Assembly: GCA_017555445.1 (NCBI GenBank)
Contig: JAFZGK010000071.1
Span: forward strand, 1 to 17,556
Source: Bacteroidales bacterium
GTDB lineage: Bacteria; Bacteroidota; Bacteroidia; Bacteroidales; UBA932
Length of the DNA: 17,556 nt
Direction: 5' to 3'
Both the position numbers and the translations under genes were made by a program. The notes under the pieces are model-generated. The model searched no databases. It was not told the origin of the DNA and was given only the letters and a program-made list of their open reading frames with translations. Shown in pieces: positions 6,660 to 14,963 of the stretch (position 1 is its first letter; each line of letters begins with the position of its first letter).

Positions 6660-8750
6660 ATGACTAAAAAATTACTTGTTGCAGGCGCTGCGCTTGCACT
6701 TATTACCAGTTGTAACATGAAGAATCCTCTTCTTACAGAGTCGTCAGCTCCATTCGGTGCTCCGGAGTTCGACAAGATCAAGAACGAGCATTATCTTCCT
6801 GCTTTCGAAGCCGGCATCGCAGAGGCAAAGGCTGAAATCGACGCTATCGTGGCAAATGAGGAAGAGCCTACTTTCGAGAATACTATTGAGGCAATGGAGT
6901 ATGCCGGAGGTACACTTAATTCGGCTGCCAGTGTGTTCTATGCACTTATGGAGGCACATACAAATGACCAGATGCAGCAGATTGCAGAGGAGATATCTCC
7001 GATGCTTACTGAGTACTCTATGTATGTATCTCTTAATGCAGCTCTTTTTGAAAGAGTGAAGGCTGTTTATGAGAAGAGAAACGAGCTTGGTCTCGAGCCT
7101 GATCAGATGAAGCTTCTGGAGGATAACTACAAGGGCTTTGTACGTGGAGGTGCAAATCTCTCAGATGCGGATAAGGAACTCTACAGCAAGTGGTCAGAGG
7201 AACTTTCGCTTGCAACTCTCCAGTTCAGCAAGAATGTCCTTGCAGCTACCAACGCTTATACTCTCAACATTACAGACGAAGCCGACCTTGCAGGTCTTCC
7301 TGAGTTCGTGAGAACAATGGCAGCAGAGACTGCAGCAGAGAAAGGTCTTGAAGGCTGGGCATTCACACTCGATGCTCCAAGCTACAGCCCGTTCCTTCAG
7401 TACAGCGAGAACCGTGAGCTCCGCAGACAGATCTGGACTGCATACAATACAAGAGCTCTCAGCGGTGAGTTCGACAATACTGAGGTTGTAAAGAAGATCG
7501 TTGATCTCAGAATCAAGATCGCGAACATCCTTGGTTATGAGACTTATGCTGACTATGCTCTTGAGGAGAGAATGGCCAAGGATAGAAACACAGTGAATGA
7601 CTTCATCATGAGCCTTCTTGAGCCATCGCTCGAGTTTGCAAAGAAGGATATCGCAGATGTGTTTGCATATGCTAAGAAGAACGGTTTTGAGGGCAACAGA
7701 CTTGAGTCTTGGGACTTCAGCTACTGGTCTGAGCGTTACAAGGAGGCTGAGTATTCACTCAGTGCAGAGGAGCTTAAGCCTTATTTCCAGCTCGAGAGCT
7801 GCATCGACGCAGTGTTCGGACTCGCTAGCCGTCTTTATGGTGTGAAGTTCAATGAACTCACTAATGTTCCTGTATATCATGAAGATGTAAAGGTTTATGA
7901 GGTTACTGAGGCAGATGGAACTCATCTCGCTCTCTTCTATGCTGACTTCTTCCCACGCGCAAGCAAGAGAGGTGGTGCATGGATGACATCTTTCCGCGAT
8001 CAGAGCATCAAAGACGGTGTGGAGAAGAGACCTTTCATCACAATCGTATGTAACTTCACAAAGCCTACGGCAGATGCTCTTGCACTCATCACACATGATG
8101 AGCTCACAACTTTCCTTCATGAGTTCGGTCACGCTCTTCACGGAATCTTCGCTGAGGGCCGTTACCCATCACTCACAGGTACAAGCGTAAGCCGTGACTT
8201 TGTAGAGCTTCCTTCGCAGATCATGGAGAACTGGGCATTCGAGCCTGAGTATCTCAATTCATTTGCAAAGCACTACCAGACAGGCGAGCCTATCCCAGCT
8301 GAACTCATAGAGAAGATCGTTGCTGCAAAGAACTATCTTGCTGGCTACGCTCAGGTACGTCAGCTCCACTACGGATGGCTTGACATGTCATGGCATACTC
8401 TCACAGAGCTTCCTGCAATGAGCACAATCGAGTTCGAGACAAAGGCTCTCGCTCCATATGCTATCATGCCTGCTGTCGAGGGTGCTGCATTCTCAGGCTC
8501 ATTCTCACATATCTTCTCTGGCGGATACTCTGCAGGTTACTACTCATACAAGTGGGCAGAGGTTCTTGAAGCAGATGCATTCTCTCTCTTCAAGGAGCAG
8601 GGTATCTTCAATACAGATGTAGCAGCATCATTCCGCAAGAACATCCTTTCAAAAGGTGGTACAGAGGATGAGGCAGTGATCTACCGCAACTTCCGTGGAC
8701 ACGATCCGCAGCCTGAAGCTCTCATGGAGAAGCTCGGTCTCGTGAAGTAA
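6660..8750 (+). CDS. dcp: M3-family peptidyl-dipeptidase (Dcp-like), predicted lipoprotein
   Basis: A 696-residue zinc metallopeptidase. The HExxH motif is His487-Glu488...His491 (LHEFGHALHG), and the third zinc ligand is probably Glu516 in RDFVELPSQ, which matches Dcp rather than oligopeptidase A. Dcp removes C-terminal dipeptides from short peptides. The N-terminus is a lipoprotein signal: a hydrophobic stretch ending LITSC with Cys18 as the lipidated residue. The residues after the cysteine (NMKNPLL) lack the acidic run described as a surface-export signal in some Bacteroidota, so a periplasm-facing anchor is more likely. E. coli Dcp is cytoplasmic, so the location is a real difference, although exported M3 peptidases are familiar in Bacteroidota. 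A strong bidirectional terminator follows. Family is firm; substrates in peptide scavenging are inferred. Confidence 0.93.
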   Translation: MTKKLLVAGAALALITSCNMKNPLLTESSAPFGAPEFDKIKNEHYLPAFEAGIAEAKAEIDAIVANEEEPTFENTIEAMEYAGGTLNSAASVFYALMEAHTNDQMQQIAEEISPMLTEYSMYVSLNAALFERVKAVYEKRNELGLEPDQMKLLEDNYKGFVRGGANLSDADKELYSKWSEELSLATLQFSKNVLAATNAYTLNITDEADLAGLPEFVRTMAAETAAEKGLEGWAFTLDAPSYSPFLQYSENRELRRQIWTAYNTRALSGEFDNTEVVKKIVDLRIKIANILGYETYADYALEERMAKDRNTVNDFIMSLLEPSLEFAKKDIADVFAYAKKNGFEGNRLESWDFSYWSERYKEAEYSLSAEELKPYFQLESCIDAVFGLASRLYGVKFNELTNVPVYHEDVKVYEVTEADGTHLALFYADFFPRASKRGGAWMTSFRDQSIKDGVEKRPFITIVCNFTKPTADALALITHDELTTFLHEFGHALHGIFAEGRYPSLTGTSVSRDFVELPSQIMENWAFEPEYLNSFAKHYQTGEPIPAELIEKIVAAKNYLAGYAQVRQLHYGWLDMSWHTLTELPAMSTIEFETKALAPYAIMPAVEGAAFSGSFSHIFSGGYSAGYYSYKWAEVLEADAFSLFKEQGIFNTDVAASFRKNILSKGGTEDEAVIYRNFRGHDPQPEALMEKLGLVK

Positions 8751-8772
8751 TCAAGCTATACAATTGTAAAAT

Positions 8773-8811
8773 AAAAGCAGCGGTCACCAGTGTGACCGCT
8801 GCTTTTGTTTT
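8773..8811. terminator. Shared bidirectional terminator between peptidase and transporter genes
   Basis: A perfect 15-base inverted repeat (8773-8787 and 8792-8806, arm AAAAGCAGCGGTCAC) with loop CAGT. It is followed by T-rich sequence on the plus strand and, on the minus strand, by TTTTATTTTA. It sits between two converging genes (stops at 8750 plus and 8826 minus) and would end both transcripts. Confidence 0.95.
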
Positions 8812-8825
8812 TATATGAAATGTAA

Positions 8826-10121
8826 TTACGCTACTTTTTCAGCATCGTTCTTAGGTTCCTTGAAGAGGATCATGAAGAGGAGTGCAACTACGAGTGCATA
8901 TGCTGCAAATACATACCATGCTGCGCTCCAGTTAGGATCTGCGCCACGCTCTGCTGCATTGTTCACGAAGTAGTTCACGATGGCCTGTGCGCTGAGTGTG
9001 CCGACTGTAGCTCCGATACCGTTTGTCATGAGCATGAAGAGTCCCTGTGCGCTGTTCTGAATCTTCTCGGTGGTTCTCATGTTTACATAGAGTGAACCTG
9101 AGATGTTGAAAAAGTCGAATGCGACACCGTATACGATCATTGAGAGGATGAGCATCCATACGCCTGATCCAGGGTTACCTGCGCCGAAGAGACCGAAACG
9201 GAGTACCCATGCGAACATGGCGATGAGCATCACTCTCTTGATGCCGAAGAGTCTCATTGCGATAGGGATGAGAAGAATACCGAGTGTCTCAGATACCTGT
9301 GAGATGGAGATAAGTGCGTTTGCATTACGTGCACCCCATGTCTGAGCGAACTCTGGAACTTCCTTGAAATGTGAGATGAATGGATTTGCAAATCCGTTAG
9401 TGATCTGGAGAGCGACTCCAAGAAGCATTGAGAAGATGAAGAAGATAGCCATCTGCTTGTTCTTGAAGAGCTTGAATGCATCTAGTCCGAAACGCTGGGC
9501 AAGGGTCTGACCTTCGCCTGATTCCTTGTGGCAAGGACAGTTTGGTAATGTGAAGCAATATACGAGCATTACAAGTCCGAGAATGCCGGATACGAAGAAC
9601 TGGTTATATGAATGCTGGTACTGTACACCGTCACTGTTTGTCATGAAGTTGACGAAAAGCATTGCGCAGATGAATCCTACTGTTCCGAATACGCGGATAG
9701 GTGGGAAGTCCTTCACAGTGTCATAGCCGTTCTTTTCAAGGATGTTGTATGCGACCGAGTTTGAAAGTGCAATTGTAGGCATGTAGAATGCAACACTTAC
9801 TGCATAAAGACCGAAGAGGATGCCGAATGAAAGGTCTGTTCCGCCGGTCATTCCATAGAATCCTGCTCCTAACATTGCTGCACCAGCGATTCCATGGCAC
9901 AGACCAAGAAGCTTCTGTGCAGGAATATACTTGTCAGCGACGATACCCATGAGAGTCGGCATGAAGATAGATACGATACCCTGCATTGCATAGAAGATAC
10001 CGATTCTTGCAGCAAGACCTACATTTGCGAGGTAACTTCCCATAGATGTGAGATATGCACCCCATACTGCCCACTGGATGATATTCATCACTATGAGCCT
10101 TGACTTGATTGATTTGTTCAT
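8826..10121 (-). CDS. MFS transporter, nucleoside:H+ symporter (NupG) type
   Basis: A 431-residue protein with about twelve hydrophobic segments. The start MNKSIKSRLIVMNIIQWAVWG and the segment FPPIRVFGTVGFI near residue 144-156 resemble the nucleoside:H+ symporter branch of the major facilitator superfamily (NupG/XapB). A motif-A-like loop, MGIVADKY, lies between the second and third membrane segments. It probably brings nucleosides across the inner membrane. I set the start at the ATG at 10121; an in-frame TTG 42 bases upstream falls on the -7 promoter element and cannot be the start. The gene is divergent from tgt and shares a terminator with the peptidase gene. Nucleoside as substrate is inferred from family resemblance. 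Confidence 0.88.
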   Translation of the reverse strand: MNKSIKSRLIVMNIIQWAVWGAYLTSMGSYLANVGLAARIGIFYAMQGIVSIFMPTLMGIVADKYIPAQKLLGLCHGIAGAAMLGAGFYGMTGGTDLSFGILFGLYAVSVAFYMPTIALSNSVAYNILEKNGYDTVKDFPPIRVFGTVGFICAMLFVNFMTNSDGVQYQHSYNQFFVSGILGLVMLVYCFTLPNCPCHKESGEGQTLAQRFGLDAFKLFKNKQMAIFFIFSMLLGVALQITNGFANPFISHFKEVPEFAQTWGARNANALISISQVSETLGILLIPIAMRLFGIKRVMLIAMFAWVLRFGLFGAGNPGSGVWMLILSMIVYGVAFDFFNISGSLYVNMRTTEKIQNSAQGLFMLMTNGIGATVGTLSAQAIVNYFVNNAAERGADPNWSAAWYVFAAYALVVALLFMILFKEPKNDAEKVA

Positions 10122-10160
10122 ATTGGTTCTAATGTTATTATTACTTGTCAATACATCAGA

Positions 10161-10168
10161 CAAAGATA
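10161..10168 (-). promoter_or_regulatory. -7 element of the MFS transporter gene
   Basis: On the minus strand this is TATCTTTG, a perfect TAnnTTTG. The ATG at 10121 is 39 bases downstream, giving a leader of about 30 bases. No -33 TTTG is at the expected place. It forms an inverted repeat with the tgt -7 element at 10192-10199. Confidence 0.6.
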
Positions 10169-10191
10169 AGTTATTTTTGACTAAAAGTTAC

Positions 10192-10199
10192 TATCTTTG
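10192..10199 (+). promoter_or_regulatory. -7 element of tgt
   Basis: TATCTTTG, a perfect TAnnTTTG, 18 bases before the ATG at 10218, implying a leader of only about 12 bases. A clear -33 TTTG is absent. The in-frame TTG at 10197 overlaps this element, so it is not the translation start. Confidence 0.6.
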
Positions 10200-10217
10200 A
10201 GGGTTAAAATATTCAGA

Positions 10218-11348
10218 ATGAAATTTGTCAAGACACATACAGATCCCAATTCTTCTGCCCGCTGCGGTATCATTACGACTGACCACGGACAGATCGAGAC
10301 TCCTATCTTCATGCCGGTAGGAACAGTAGGCTCGGTAAAAGGAATCTATCACAGGGACCTGAAAGAAGATATAAAGGCCGAGATAATTCTCGGAAATACT
10401 TACCATCTGTACCTACGCCCGGGACTTGATGTCCTCAAGGCGGCCGGAGGACTTCATAAATTCGAATCTTGGGACCGACCTATCCTTACGGACAGCGGCG
10501 GATTCCAGGTTTTCTCACTCAGTCCGATCAGAAAGCTTACTGAGGACGGATGCATCTTCCGTTCTCACATCGACGGATCGAAGCATATCTTCACTCCTGA
10601 GAACAATATGGACACTCAGCGAATCATCGGAGCAGACATCGTGATGGCTTTTGATGAATGCTGTCCAGGAGATGCAACTTACCAGTATGCGAAGAAATCT
10701 CTCACCCTCACGCAAAGATGGCTCGAGAGATGTCATAAGCACTTCAACGAGACAGAACCTCTTTACGGATATTCGCAGGCACTTTTCCCGATCATTCAGG
10801 GTTGTGTGTATCCGGATCTCCGCCGTGCGGCTGTAGAACATGCTGCCGCTCTTGACAGAGAGGGATATGCTATCGGAGGACTTGCAGTAGGTGAGCCTAC
10901 CGAGCAGATGTATGAAATGCTTGAAGTTGTATGTCCGATGCTTCCTGAAGAAAAGCCTCGATACCTTATGGGAGTGGGCACGCCTGCCAATCTTCTTGAG
11001 GGAATAGAAAGAGGTGTTGATATGTTCGACTGCGTGATGCCTACCAGAAACGGCCGTAACGGAATGCTTTTCACATGGGACGGTATCATGAACATGAAGA
11101 ACAAGAAATGGGCTGACGACTTCTCTCCGCTTGATCCGAAGGGAGCCTCGTTCGTCGATCATGCATATTCAAAGGCATATGTGCGCCATCTCTTCGTTGC
11201 GGGAGAGATCTTTGCGGGCCAGATAGCCAGCGAACACAACCTTGCCTTCTACCTTGATCTGGTACGTGAAGCCAGAAAGCATATCAAGGCCGGAGATTTC
11301 AAGGCATGGAAGGATGAGACAGTAAAGAGAATAATGACCAGACTTTAA
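10218..11348 (+). CDS. tgt: tRNA-guanine transglycosylase, CxCxxC zinc motif absent
   Basis: A 376-residue protein that exchanges guanine-34 of GUN-anticodon tRNAs for a queuosine precursor. The catalytic residues are present: Asp92 in TDSGGFQ and the nucleophile Asp271 in FDCVMPTRNGRNG. Length and overall order match bacterial Tgt (E. coli 375). The unusual part is residues 306-324: where E. coli has a CxCxxC zinc-binding motif, this protein reads KGASFVDHAYSKAY with no cysteine. The later His equivalent (His340 in ASEHNL) is kept. From memory, other Bacteroidota Tgts share this replacement, so it may be a lineage trait and not a defect. It is followed 5 bases later by an LptF/LptG permease gene, likely in one transcript. 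Confidence 0.96.
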   Translation: MKFVKTHTDPNSSARCGIITTDHGQIETPIFMPVGTVGSVKGIYHRDLKEDIKAEIILGNTYHLYLRPGLDVLKAAGGLHKFESWDRPILTDSGGFQVFSLSPIRKLTEDGCIFRSHIDGSKHIFTPENNMDTQRIIGADIVMAFDECCPGDATYQYAKKSLTLTQRWLERCHKHFNETEPLYGYSQALFPIIQGCVYPDLRRAAVEHAAALDREGYAIGGLAVGEPTEQMYEMLEVVCPMLPEEKPRYLMGVGTPANLLEGIERGVDMFDCVMPTRNGRNGMLFTWDGIMNMKNKKWADDFSPLDPKGASFVDHAYSKAYVRHLFVAGEIFAGQIASEHNLAFYLDLVREARKHIKAGDFKAWKDETVKRIMTRL

Positions 11349-11353
11349 CGGAT

Positions 11354-12445
11354 ATGGATCTGACACCGAGAAAGATAGACGTTTATATTACGAAGAAGTT
11401 CATCAGCACCTTCTTTGTGGCGCTGCTTCTTATCATCGGCATCGTCATCATCTTCGATATCAGCGAGAAGATTGATGATTTCGTGTCGAAGGAAGCTCCG
11501 CTCAAGGCCGTCATCTTTGACTACTATGTCAATTTCGTACCCTACTTCATGAACATGTTCAGTCCTCTGTTCGTGTTCATCACGGTGATCTTCTTCACCT
11601 CCAAGATGGCAGCAGATTCCGAGATAGTCGCAATTCTTGCAGGTGGAGTAAGCTACCACAGGATGATGTTGCCGTACATATTCTCAGCGACGTTGATCGC
11701 TATCCTTTCGCTCTGCCTGAACCTGTTCATAATCCCGGACGCCAACAAGACGCGACTGGATTTTGAGAATCAATATATAAAGACGCGTTACAAGAGCGTC
11801 GGGCGAAATGTACATTACCAGATCGCTCCGGGAGAATTCGTGTTTGCCGAATCATTCAGTTCATGGAACAATACTGCATATCGTTTCACTCTTGAGAAGA
11901 TCGAGGATAACAAGCTTGTCTCAAAGATATCTGCCGAGACTGCCGCATATGACACGACAAGCGGAAGCTGGATACTCAAGAAGTATTTCATCAGAGAATA
12001 TAATGAGGACCTGACCGACAAGATCAGGACGGGAAAGCAGATGGATACTACCATTGCCTTGACAAACAGAGATTTCTATCTTACGGAAAAGACAGTCGAG
12101 ACTCTTACTTATTCTGAGTTGAACAATCTGATCGAGACACAGAAGATGAGAGGAGATGCCAATGTCAAGTTCGCGCTCATGGAGAAGAACAAGCGATTCG
12201 CTCTTCCATTCTCGGCCTTCATCCTGACGATCATGGGAGTTGCTCTTTCCTCAAAGAAACGAAGAGGAGGAATCGGATGGAATATCGGTCTGGGAATAGC
12301 GTTGGCGTTCACCTATATCCTCTTCCTTAAATTCAGTGAAATGTTCGTCCATGCGGGAGTCCTTCCGCCTTTCGTAGCGCTGTGGCTGCCTAACATAGTG
12401 TTCATGTTCATAGCGGCCTTCCTCTATAAAGTAGCGCCTAAGTAA
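11354..12445 (+). CDS. LptF/LptG-family permease (YjgP/YjgQ)
   Basis: A 363-residue inner-membrane protein. Three hydrophobic segments near the N-terminus (about 17-34, 61-82, 105-127), a central soluble domain (about 128-275) and three C-terminal segments (281-299, 308-327, 340-359) give the six-helix plan with a periplasmic beta-jellyroll domain of the LPS exporter LptB2FG. The central domain would pass lipopolysaccharide towards LptC/LptA. SKMAADSEIVAILAGGVSY near 83-101 is the segment where this family usually contacts LptB. Whether it is LptF or LptG cannot be settled by eye. It lies 5 bases after tgt; a second member of the family is at the right end of the window. Family assignment is secure. 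Confidence 0.93.
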   Translation: MDLTPRKIDVYITKKFISTFFVALLLIIGIVIIFDISEKIDDFVSKEAPLKAVIFDYYVNFVPYFMNMFSPLFVFITVIFFTSKMAADSEIVAILAGGVSYHRMMLPYIFSATLIAILSLCLNLFIIPDANKTRLDFENQYIKTRYKSVGRNVHYQIAPGEFVFAESFSSWNNTAYRFTLEKIEDNKLVSKISAETAAYDTTSGSWILKKYFIREYNEDLTDKIRTGKQMDTTIALTNRDFYLTEKTVETLTYSELNNLIETQKMRGDANVKFALMEKNKRFALPFSAFILTIMGVALSSKKRRGGIGWNIGLGIALAFTYILFLKFSEMFVHAGVLPPFVALWLPNIVFMFIAAFLYKVAPK

Positions 12446-12473
12446 GAAGCCATCAGCAACGGATATATAGAAA

Positions 12474-12517
12474 AAGCGTGGCAGATACCATCTTTGAAAT
12501 GTGTGTCTGCCACGCTT
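12474..12517 (-). terminator. Terminator between LptF/G permease gene and ilvE
   Basis: A 12-base inverted repeat (AAGCGTGGCAGA at 12474-12485 and its complement at 12506-12517), extendable by three more pairs including one G-U, with a loop of about 14 bases. On the minus strand it is followed by CTTTTT, as expected for the end of ilvE. On the plus strand the tail (CTTCAGGTTTATTT) is weaker, but the stem could also stop the permease transcript. The 101-base gap holds nothing else. Confidence 0.85.
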
Positions 12518-12546
12518 CAGGTTTATTTCTGTGCCGGATAGCTACG

Positions 12547-13581
12547 TTAGTCTACGAATACATTCCATCCGAATACATCTTCGATCTCACCTCTCTGGAG
12601 ACCCTTGATGTAGTTGTAGAGCACGAGAGACTTAGGACCGCACTGTCCGTCACCGTAGAGGTATACAGTCTCCTCTTCTGACTCAAGGAACGGCTTGTCC
12701 ACGAGCTTGTGTACAGGAGTGATCACTACTGCAGTACCGCATTCTCCGACCTCGTCGAATGTAGAAAGCTCGTCTACATGTACAGGTCTTCTCTCGACAT
12801 CCATGCCCAGGTGAGCTGCAACAGTCTCAAGGGACATGTTAGTGATTGACGGAAGGATTGAAGGTGACTTAGGTGTGATGTATGTGTTGCCCTTGATAGC
12901 AAAGAAGTTCGAAGAGTTGAACTCGTCGATATATGTCTTTGTTGCAGGATCGAGATAGAGGACTGCCTTGTATCCCTGCTCATGAGCGACGTTCAATGAG
13001 TAGAGTGAGCAGGCGTAGTTTCCACCTACCTTGAATGAACCAGATCCGTTAGGAGCAGCTCTGTCATAGTTTCTTGCGATAACAACATCTACAGCATCGA
13101 GAGCGCCACCTACATATGCACCTACAGGCGAACAGAGCATCACGAATGTGCTCTCCTTTGATGACTGTACTCCGAGCTGAGGGTTTGTACCGATAAGGGT
13201 AGGGCGGAGGTAAAGTGACGCACCAGACACCTCATATGGTGGAAGGTAGTCAATGTTCTCGAGAACGCATCTCTTACACATCTCTACGAACATTTCAGTT
13301 GAAGGAGCCTCGATGCCAAGATACTTGGCAGATCTCTGAAGTCTTTTTGCATTCTCTTCCGGTCTGAAGAGACGGATTCTGCCGTCTTTGCCACGGAAAG
13401 CCTTGAGGCCTTCGAAGCACTCGATAGCATAGTGAAGTGAACCCGAAAAGGCGCTGAGTTTAAGGTAGTCGTCAGTGTGGCTCTCTACAGGAGTCCAAGC
13501 ACCGTTCTTGAATGTTGTTGTAAGGATAGTGTTTGTCTTTGTGTAGGAGAATGTTAATGCATTCCAGTTGATTTCTGCCAT
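12547..13581 (-). CDS. ilvE: Branched-chain amino acid aminotransferase
   Basis: A 344-residue class IV, PLP-dependent aminotransferase of the longer (group II) type found in eukaryotes and many Bacteroidota. The PLP lysine is Lys184 in GSGSFKVGGNYA. Other typical pieces are YAIECFEGLKAFRG (51-64), YIDEFNSSNFF (217-227) and ECGTAVVITPVH (280-291). It transfers amino groups between glutamate and isoleucine, leucine or valine and their keto acids. It starts 7 bases after the ilvA stop, so the two form an operon giving the first and last steps from threonine to isoleucine. The remaining pathway genes (ilvBNCD) are not in the window. A hairpin terminator follows the stop. Confidence 0.97.
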   Translation of the reverse strand: MAEINWNALTFSYTKTNTILTTTFKNGAWTPVESHTDDYLKLSAFSGSLHYAIECFEGLKAFRGKDGRIRLFRPEENAKRLQRSAKYLGIEAPSTEMFVEMCKRCVLENIDYLPPYEVSGASLYLRPTLIGTNPQLGVQSSKESTFVMLCSPVGAYVGGALDAVDVVIARNYDRAAPNGSGSFKVGGNYACSLYSLNVAHEQGYKAVLYLDPATKTYIDEFNSSNFFAIKGNTYITPKSPSILPSITNMSLETVAAHLGMDVERRPVHVDELSTFDEVGECGTAVVITPVHKLVDKPFLESEEETVYLYGDGQCGPKSLVLYNYIKGLQRGEIEDVFGWNVFVD

Positions 13582-13588
13582 GTCGTTA

Positions 13589-14848
13589 TCAGATTAATAT
13601 TTCAAATAATTGGTTATTCTCGTTAATGTATTCGTATGCGATGCCGTGTGCATTGAGCCTGTTCATGAAAGGCTCGAAGTCTTCTTTTGCCGCAAGCTCG
13701 ATACCGATGAGTGCGGGACCGAAGTTCTTGTTGGTCTTGCGGATGTACTGGATGTGTACAAGGTCATCTGTAGGACCGATCACGTCGCGGATGAATGAGA
13801 GGATCGCTCCTGACTTCTGCGGGAAGTTCACTATGAAATAATGCTTGAGACCTTCGTAAAGAAGTGACTTCTCGCGGATCTCTTCCATGCGTGTGATGTC
13901 GTTGTTGCTTCCGCTGACTACGCACGCAACCCTCTTTCCCTTGATCTCGTCCTTGTAGAACTTCAGTGCTGCGACTGCAAGTGCACCGGCAGGCTCCACT
14001 ACAATAGCACTCTTGTTATACATATGGATGATGGTAGTGCAGACAGCTCCCTCAGGAACGATAACGATGTCGTCAAGTACCTGACGGCAGATCTCGAATG
14101 TATGCTTTCCTGCAAGCTGGACAGCTGCACCGTCCACGAACTTGTCAATGTTTTCAAGTTTGACAGGAGCTCCGTTCTCGATGGCTGCCTTCATGCATGG
14201 AGCACCGCCCGGTTCTACGCCGATGATCTTTGTCGATGGAGACATCTGGCTGATATATGCTCCAAGTCCTGATGCAAGTCCGCCTCCTCCGATAGGAACG
14301 AAGATGTAGTCAAGCGGTTCCTTGCTCTGGCTGAGGATCTCTCGTCCGATGGTACCCTGACCTTCCATTACCTTAGGATCGTCGAAAGGTGGGATGAATG
14401 TCTTGCTGTTAGCTGAAGCGTATTCTATGGCAGCTGAATTCGCTGCATCAAAAGTATCACCTGTAAGTATGATCTCAATGAATTCCTTGCCGAACATCCT
14501 TACCTGCTCTATCTTCTGCTTAGGTGTAGTCACAGGCATGAAGATGGAGCCCATGATCTTCAGTTTGCTGCATGAGAAAGCGACTCCCTGTGCGTGGTTG
14601 CCTGCACTTGCGCAGACGATACCGTTCTTTACAAGTTCCGGGTCGATTGTCCTGATCTTGTTGTATGCTCCTCTGATCTTATATGACCTCACCATCTGAA
14701 GATCTTCTCTCTTAAGAAAGACCTCAGCATCAAAGATGTCTGAAAGATTGGAGTTTCTCTGGAATGGGGTAGGTTCGAGAATCTCCGAAAGCACCTGTGC
14801 GGCCTGTTCAATGGCCTCTACAGTAGGGAAGTACTTTGTTTCGCTCAT
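13589..14848 (-). CDS. ilvA: Threonine ammonia-lyase, biosynthetic short form
   Basis: A 419-residue PLP enzyme that converts threonine to 2-oxobutanoate and ammonia, the committed step to isoleucine. The PLP lysine is Lys57 in RSYKIRGAYNK, and the phosphate-binding glycine loop is PIGGGG (185-190). SAGNHAQGVA (81-90) is also typical. After the catalytic part (to about 325) there is one ACT-like regulatory domain (about 335-419), as in the Bacillus-type short form; E. coli IlvA is about 514 residues with two. Feedback control by isoleucine is likely but not shown. It is the first gene of ilvA-ilvE. The biosynthetic rather than catabolic assignment rests on the regulatory domain and the ilvE neighbour. 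Confidence 0.96.
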   Translation of the reverse strand: MSETKYFPTVEAIEQAAQVLSEILEPTPFQRNSNLSDIFDAEVFLKREDLQMVRSYKIRGAYNKIRTIDPELVKNGIVCASAGNHAQGVAFSCSKLKIMGSIFMPVTTPKQKIEQVRMFGKEFIEIILTGDTFDAANSAAIEYASANSKTFIPPFDDPKVMEGQGTIGREILSQSKEPLDYIFVPIGGGGLASGLGAYISQMSPSTKIIGVEPGGAPCMKAAIENGAPVKLENIDKFVDGAAVQLAGKHTFEICRQVLDDIVIVPEGAVCTTIIHMYNKSAIVVEPAGALAVAALKFYKDEIKGKRVACVVSGSNNDITRMEEIREKSLLYEGLKHYFIVNFPQKSGAILSFIRDVIGPTDDLVHIQYIRKTNKNFGPALIGIELAAKEDFEPFMNRLNAHGIAYEYINENNQLFEILI

Positions 14849-14861
14849 GTTTTAAAATTTA

Positions 14862-14878
14862 AAATCAGATATTGATTT
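14862..14878. repeat. Dyad in the ilvA leader
   Basis: AAATCA-gatat-TGATTT, 6-base arms with a 5-base centre, lying at the predicted ilvA transcription start. It may be an operator, or chance in AT-rich DNA. Confidence 0.25.
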
Positions 14879-14884
14879 CGTCGC

Positions 14885-14892
14885 CAAAATTA
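14885..14892 (-). promoter_or_regulatory. -7 element of ilvA-ilvE
   Basis: On the minus strand TAATTTTG matches TAnnTTTG, 36 bases upstream of the ATG at 14848. A convincing -33 TTTG is not seen. I find no attenuator-like leader peptide or terminator in the 36 bases before ilvA. Confidence 0.5.
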
Positions 14893-14935
14893 TAACTAAT
14901 ATTGCGTTTTTCCTAATAAATCCTTTTATTCAGCC

Positions 14936-14956
14936 AAAAATTTCCTCTAAAGGAAA
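14936..14956 (-). terminator. Terminator after thiamine pyrophosphokinase gene
   Basis: On the minus strand TTTCCT-ttag-AGGAAA (14941-14956) followed directly by TTTTT. The stem is short (6 bases) and AT-rich but well placed, 7 bases after the stop at 14964. Confidence 0.65.
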
Positions 14957-14963
14957 ACCGGTC

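Noticed and set aside
10122..10163. N-terminal extension of the MFS transporter from a TTG at 10163
   Set aside because: It would start on the perfect -7 element and adds a non-family polar stretch; the ATG at 10121 gives the normal transporter start.
10515..11162. Long open frame (215 codons) on the minus strand
   Set aside because: It lies wholly inside tgt, whose protein has full family motifs; the antisense frame shows no recognisable domain and has no promoter of its own.
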